Assembly: GCF_009689005.1 (NCBI RefSeq)
Contig: NZ_AP021879.1
Span: 7,441,501 to 7,505,500 of the forward strand
DNA: 64,000 bases
DNA from: Desulfosarcina ovata subsp. ovata
GTDB taxonomy: Bacteria; Desulfobacterota; Desulfobacteria; Desulfobacterales; Desulfosarcinaceae
Direction of reading: 5' to 3'
Shown here: positions 60,273-64,000 of the stretch, piece by piece
Layout: each line of letters begins with the position of its first letter
Position numbering within the stretch: position 1 is the first letter of the stretch
The notes under the pieces: generated by a model
Databases searched by the model: none
What the model saw: the letters and a program-made list of their open reading frames with translations, nothing else
What the model was told of the DNA's origin: nothing
Made by a program: the position numbers and the translations under genes

Positions 60273-61057
60273 GTCTCCTGTGTCTCCTTGTTGGGAACGT
60301 TGTCGGTAATTTGTTGGCCGCTGCGTAGGGTGTCCCGCAGGCGCGAAATATCTTTCTCCCGGGCGGCCAATGTTTCCATGATGGCGATTTCCGCCGGGGT
60401 GGTGCGATGCAGTTGGTGCATGCCCCCGTTTTTCATGATCACCCGGCGTCCGGCCATCAGCATCAGCGTCGGATCGTGGGTGACCACCAGCACCATTTTG
60501 CCATGGGCCGAAAGGATTGCCATGGCACTGAGGCGATCGATGCCGGCGTTCTCGATCTCGTCGACCAGCACCACGGGAGCGTTACTGATCAAGGCGACAT
60601 CGCCGACCATCAGGGCCCGTGCCTGACCGCCACTGAGCCGGGTCAGGTTGTCCGTGGGGGACAACGGTTCGCCGGCCAATTGGTTGGCCACGGTCAGGAC
60701 CGTGTTGATCACGGTCTCGGGGGAGGCAATCGCCCGGACCCGGGCGTGCCGGGCCAAAAAGGCCTCGACCGTCGTATCGATGATAAAATTCATTTTCTGG
60801 GAGACTTCGGCCACCAGATGGCGCGGTCCCGGATTTAAGGGGTCATGGGCATACGGATGGCCATCAATGAGAACTTGCCTTCCGGTGGGCGCTTCGCCTT
60901 CCCGATACTGCTCGATGTCGGCGATCAGCTGCGTTTTGCCGGCGCCGGTCGGTCCGACAACGGCCAGTACCTCGCCGGGATGGATGTCCAGCCGGCGAAT
61001 CGGCTCCGGATGGCCGTTTTTGTCAACCCCGCCCATGACCGTTATTTTTTGCAGCAT
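60215..61057 (-). CDS. Soluble ABC ATPase (module 2)
   Basis: A 280-residue ABC ATPase related to that at 50498 but without the N-terminal extra domain. Walker A VVGPTGAGKTQLIADIE lies at about 34, Q-loop-like AEVSQKMNFIID near 94, signature LSGGQARALMVGDVA near 147, Walker B PVVLVDEIENAGIDR near 167 and H-loop LVVTHDP near 199. DEIENAG and SQxMNF are shared with module 1, so both belong to one unusual subfamily. There is no membrane domain or permease in the module. The ATG at 61057 overlaps the GTPase gene by 16 bp. Confidence 0.82.
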   Translation of the reverse strand: MLQKITVMGGVDKNGHPEPIRRLDIHPGEVLAVVGPTGAGKTQLIADIEQYREGEAPTGRQVLIDGHPYAHDPLNPGPRHLVAEVSQKMNFIIDTTVEAFLARHARVRAIASPETVINTVLTVANQLAGEPLSPTDNLTRLSGGQARALMVGDVALISNAPVVLVDEIENAGIDRLSAMAILSAHGKMVLVVTHDPTLMLMAGRRVIMKNGGMHQLHRTTPAEIAIMETLAAREKDISRLRDTLRSGQQITDNVPNKETQETWQAFYCTARSTSAGRSAR

Positions 61058-61758
61058 GACTCAGATTCTCCAAAATCGATTTTCTTGATGTTGCCCATCT
61101 GGAACGACCCGCCGACAATGGTTTCCCCGGCGCAATAGGAGCAAGTGGCCGCCGGCATGGAATATCTCAGGGCCTGGCCGGTGATCTTCTCAAGGGGGCG
61201 GGTGGCGAGGATGGCCCGTTTCAGGGCCAGGCTGCCCTGGCCGCTGAGACCGTTGACGTGGATGACCCGGGCGCCGGGGTTGACGGTCTCCACCGCATCA
61301 CGGAACACCTCTTTTTCGGCCTGGGAAACCATATCGCCTTTGGTGATGGCGATAATGTCCGCCGTGCTCAGCATGGGGCCGATTTTTTTGGGGGTTTCCA
61401 GCCCGACCAGATTGTCGATCACGCAAATGGTCAGGCAGCCTTCCACGGCCGGGGCGCAGCGGTGGCAGAGTCCGGCGGTTTCCAGGATCAGCACTTCGGC
61501 ATTCTGCTGGCGGGCCCAGGACCATACCTCTTCCAGGTTGACGGCATAGAAATGGTCCGGACACAGGTACTCGCTGAGCCCGATCGCTACCGGAATACCG
61601 AGCTGGCGGTAGCGCCGGTCATCCGCGGTTTCCAGGCAATCGATCTTGCACGCGGCCACCGGCATCCCGGATTTTTTGAGATGCGCGATGGTATGCAGCA
61701 TCGCCGATGTTTTTCCGGAGGACGGGGGGCCGGCAACGATGACGAAACGAAGAGACAA
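61042..61758 (-). CDS. HypB/UreG-class GTPase with cysteine motifs (module 2)
   Basis: A 238-residue GTPase paralogous to that at 51499. P-loop AGPPSSGKTSAM is near 9-20, CPDH at 66-69, GLCHRC at 96-101, guanine motif IAITKGD near 136, and CSYC at 206-209; it ends CCKK, an extra cysteine pair. I start at the TTG at 61758 because AAAGGA lies nine bases upstream and the fold begins there; a longer frame to 61836 overlaps the small binding-protein gene. The start codon is thus uncertain. It is the first gene of the module, which then has the ATPase and the binding-protein-fold gene. Confidence 0.78.
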   Translation of the reverse strand: MSLRFVIVAGPPSSGKTSAMLHTIAHLKKSGMPVAACKIDCLETADDRRYRQLGIPVAIGLSEYLCPDHFYAVNLEEVWSWARQQNAEVLILETAGLCHRCAPAVEGCLTICVIDNLVGLETPKKIGPMLSTADIIAITKGDMVSQAEKEVFRDAVETVNPGARVIHVNGLSGQGSLALKRAILATRPLEKITGQALRYSMPAATCSYCAGETIVGGSFQMGNIKKIDFGESESCCKK

Positions 61759-61774
61759 AAGACGGATTCCTTTT

Positions 61775-62197
61775 CTATGGATTGACCTTGCCAACGGTCG
61801 AAAAAAAAGCATTGAATTCGGCATCAGACAACGCATAGTGATAAAACCGCGAGAAAAAACGCTTGGTTTCGGTTTTAATGCTCATCGCCTCCATCTGACG
61901 GGGATACAGGGTCTTGGCCAGCCACAGGATGCCCAGAATCGCCTCCGGTGACGGGCGGTCCCACCAGAAGGTCCCGATGGGACAAGCAAACAGGGCGATT
62001 TCATGGCTGGCACCGCCATAGCAGGTGATGACGATCCTGTTGATGGCCGCCGGCAGGCAGACCTGCGCACCGGTCCGATCCACCACCGTTTTCGCGCAAG
62101 GGGACGGCGGGGGTGTGGCCGACAACCCAACGCTTCCCATAAAAATAGCCCATAACCCGGTGACGATGGCCACAATTGTTCGTATCTTCTCGCGCAT
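61775..62197 (-). CDS. Shortened periplasmic binding protein (FecB-like, internal deletion)
   Basis: A 140-residue exported protein. A signal peptide (TIVAIVTGLWAIFMGSVGLSA) and the opening of a FecB-type domain (TVVDRTGAQVCLPAAINRIVITCYGGASHEI) are joined directly to its usual C-terminal end (GTFWWDRPSPEAILGILWLAKTLYPRQMEAM and FSRFYHYALSDAEFNAFF). About 200 central residues, most of both lobes, are missing, yet the frame is clean. A ribosome site (GAGGG) precedes the ATG at 62197. It sits 12 bp after a TonB receptor gene. Either a mini-binding protein with a new role or a deletion remnant. Confidence 0.75.
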   Translation of the reverse strand: MREKIRTIVAIVTGLWAIFMGSVGLSATPPPSPCAKTVVDRTGAQVCLPAAINRIVITCYGGASHEIALFACPIGTFWWDRPSPEAILGILWLAKTLYPRQMEAMSIKTETKRFFSRFYHYALSDAEFNAFFSTVGKVNP

Positions 62198-62209
62198 GCG
62201 TCCACCCTC

Positions 62210-64000
62210 TTAAATATCGTATTGCAAAGCGATGAAAAATGTCTGTGGCGCGCCGACGGTGTAGGTCGTGTCCTGGCCGATGGACGCATCCGAGGCCGAA
62301 ATATCCGAGATGTATTCCTTGTCCAGCAGGTTGGTCACCGAAAGCGAGACGGTGAGTGCCTGCTTTGGGGTTAACTTGAATGTTTTGCTCAGCGCCAGAT
62401 CGACCAGGAAGTAGGCGCCCAGGGAGTACTTGTTTTCCACATCCACATATCGCTCACCCAGGTAGCGGACGGTCGGCGCGACCCGATAGCCGTTTTTCTC
62501 CCAGTTCAGCGAGAGGTTGACCATCCATTCGGGAACATTCGGGATCTGGTGCCCCTCGGATTCGATGGTCGATCCGCCGGCCGCCTCGATATCGCTGGTG
62601 AATTCATATTGGGTATAGGTTACCGCCGCGCTGAGGTTCAACTCCGGGGTGAGGGTGCAGCCCGCCGCCAACTCGACGCCGTAGGATTGGGCTTCGGCCG
62701 AGTTCCGGGTATAGGTCAGTTCGAGGTCGGGGTCGTAGAAGCTGCCGCCCACATTTTTTACCAGGGAATAGAATAGGGTCGGTGAGATGAACCCCCGGCC
62801 GAAGGTATAGTTCAGCCCCAGATCGAAGTTATCGCCGGTTTCCGGTTCGATGCTGTCCCAGATGGCCTGGAGCTCAGTGTCGCTCAGGCCCTTGGCCTGG
62901 AGGGCGGTGATCTGTTTCCCGAGACTGTATTGCGGGGTATTGTAGGTCCTGCCGTAGCTCGCCCGAAGCTGGAGGGTTTCCTGAAAAAGATGAGTGATCC
63001 CGATATTGGGGAGAAAAATCTCATGGGTCTGGCCATCCACGTGAAGCTGGACATCCGGATCGAGCGCCAGCGCATCGTCATAGTCCACATCGGGAAGTCC
63101 GGTGACATCGTAACTGGTCAAATCGGGCTGGGTCAGCCACAGATATCGCAGACCCGCCACCAGTGTCGTCGCGCCAATGGTTTTCTCCGCGGTTACAAAG
63201 GGGCTGCTGAACTTGTGATTGTCCACCTCCACCAACCGTTCCCAGCCCAAAAACGCAAGGTCGTCTGTGGAACGGTACTTTCTGGAGGTGGGCGGCCCGG
63301 GCGCTTCGTCTTCCTGGTACCAGTACCCGGCCTTGATTTCGCCCCGGTCGATGGCGCGACGGTACTCGATCACGCCCCCCATGGTGTCATGATCGACCGA
63401 CCAATCGATCACCTTGCCACTGCTTCCCAAGTACCACGTTCCCCGGTCGTGCAGGTAGTATGGCTTGATGGTAAGGGAGCAGCGCTCGTTAAAGGGAACG
63501 GCGATTTTCCCGAAAACGGTGCTGGTTTCAAAATTGAGGCGATTGTAATCGTAGTAATAGGCGTCCGTGGCGCTGTCCCCGGTCAGTGAGGAATTGTAGT
63601 CGAAATCCTTGTTGGCTGACAGATCCCGGGTCTGCTCGTAACTCAGTCCTCGGTAGGAATGTCTCTTGTTTTTATTGTACATACCGTAAAGTTCCCATTG
63701 AATGGGCTGGTCGGCGGTGCCGGAAAGACCGACGGCGACATTCTTGCGACCATCCGGCGAATCACCGCTTCCCTTCCATTTGTCGGCTTCCGTGTAGGAA
63801 CCGGATACGAACATTTTGGCCACCCGGCCCATTTGACCGCTATCCAGGCGGATGAAACTGCGGGTGAAGGCATCGCTTCCCAGGACCTGCTTGGCCGTCC
63901 CGTGGCTTTCGTCGGCGGGTTGCCGGACATGCATGTCCACCATTCCGTTATCGCTGCCATAGCCGAAGCCGCTGTCCGCCGTAACAGCGCCTTTGGAAAG
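62210..64000 (-). CDS. TonB-dependent receptor, partial (5' end outside the window)
   Basis: The last 596 residues of an outer-membrane receptor. The first visible residues (GAVTADSGFGYGSDNGMVDMH) belong to the plug-to-barrel part, so the TonB box and signal peptide lie beyond base 64000. The barrel is rich in alternating strands (YLGERYVDVENKYSLGAYFLVDLAL) and ends TVGAPQTFFIALQYDI. A conserved LLDKEYI near the end is typical of the family. It is the first visible gene of the uptake cluster, 12 bp before the shortened binding protein. The frame is open to the edge. Confidence 0.88.
   Translation of the reverse strand, partial: LSKGAVTADSGFGYGSDNGMVDMHVRQPADESHGTAKQVLGSDAFTRSFIRLDSGQMGRVAKMFVSGSYTEADKWKGSGDSPDGRKNVAVGLSGTADQPIQWELYGMYNKNKRHSYRGLSYEQTRDLSANKDFDYNSSLTGDSATDAYYYDYNRLNFETSTVFGKIAVPFNERCSLTIKPYYLHDRGTWYLGSSGKVIDWSVDHDTMGGVIEYRRAIDRGEIKAGYWYQEDEAPGPPTSRKYRSTDDLAFLGWERLVEVDNHKFSSPFVTAEKTIGATTLVAGLRYLWLTQPDLTSYDVTGLPDVDYDDALALDPDVQLHVDGQTHEIFLPNIGITHLFQETLQLRASYGRTYNTPQYSLGKQITALQAKGLSDTELQAIWDSIEPETGDNFDLGLNYTFGRGFISPTLFYSLVKNVGGSFYDPDLELTYTRNSAEAQSYGVELAAGCTLTPELNLSAAVTYTQYEFTSDIEAAGGSTIESEGHQIPNVPEWMVNLSLNWEKNGYRVAPTVRYLGERYVDVENKYSLGAYFLVDLALSKTFKLTPKQALTVSLSVTNLLDKEYISDISASDASIGQDTTYTVGAPQTFFIALQYDI

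Noticed and set aside
61759..61836. N-terminal extension of the module 2 GTPase
   Set aside because: It overlaps the shortened binding-protein gene and has no ribosome site; the TTG at 61758 is better placed, although not certain.
1..64000. CRISPR arrays, rRNA genes and known riboswitches
   Set aside because: No regularly spaced repeats, rRNA motifs or convincing cobalamin/nickel-cobalt riboswitch cores were seen; a leader upstream of base 64000 cannot be excluded.

Overview
The window looks like the chromosome of a sulfate-reducing or related anaerobic Desulfobacterota bacterium (Desulfobacterales/Desulfosarcina-like). This is inferred from the split glycyl-tRNA synthetase (glyQ/glyS), the many Desulfobacterota-type PAS sensor kinases and TRAP/cytochrome modules, the GC-rich core genes and the typical dispersed palindromic repeats. 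No marker gene gives the species.

Region 1 (1-18.8 kb) is ordinary GC-rich core genome. A minus-strand run holds ligA (partial), a nucleoside phosphorylase, glyS/glyQ, a GHMP kinase, recO, mgtE, a RodZ-like protein, surA plus a SurA-like lipoprotein, and mfd. Divergent from mfd is a tRNA-Thr(CGT), followed by a UvrD/Rep helicase, a small operon ending in an IHF-alpha-like gene, and a DUF4136 lipoprotein. Region 2 (18.8-25.5 kb) has a complete TRAP transporter (DctP-Q-M), a frameshifted sensor kinase, a Tat-exported iron-sulfur protein with a cytochrome b partner, and a scrap of ilvB.

Region 3 (25.5-50 kb) is an AT-richer accessory region full of insertion sequences and gene debris. It holds a PAS hybrid kinase, a response regulator, decayed recombinase/transposase genes, an RND-pump remnant, a carbon monoxide dehydrogenase-like protein without its cluster cysteines, and an acyl-CoA ligase. 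A TonB-dependent receptor gene here is cut by three insertion sequences, one nested in another; in-silico excision at the target duplications restores a 756-codon frame. The region also carries a transposase with an upstream ORF linked through an A-run, a five-gene Mu/Tn7-style transposition cassette (zinc-ribbon, CHC2 zinc finger, ParB/RepB-like protein, DDE transposase, AAA+ ATPase), two copies of a MITE-like palindrome, a rhodanese and a TauE/SafE permease.

Region 4 (50.5-64 kb, all minus strand) is the most unusual part. It is an uptake cluster with two TonB-dependent receptors and a complete Fec/Btu-type ABC importer (binding protein, permease, ATPase), plus a methyltransferase and a shortened binding protein. 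Interwoven with it are two copies of a three-gene module: a HypB/UreG-class GTPase with conserved cysteine motifs, a soluble ABC ATPase with no permease of its own, and a binding-protein-fold protein without a signal peptide. I infer import plus intracellular handling of a metal or metal chelate; nickel or cobalt is only a guess from the GTPase motifs.
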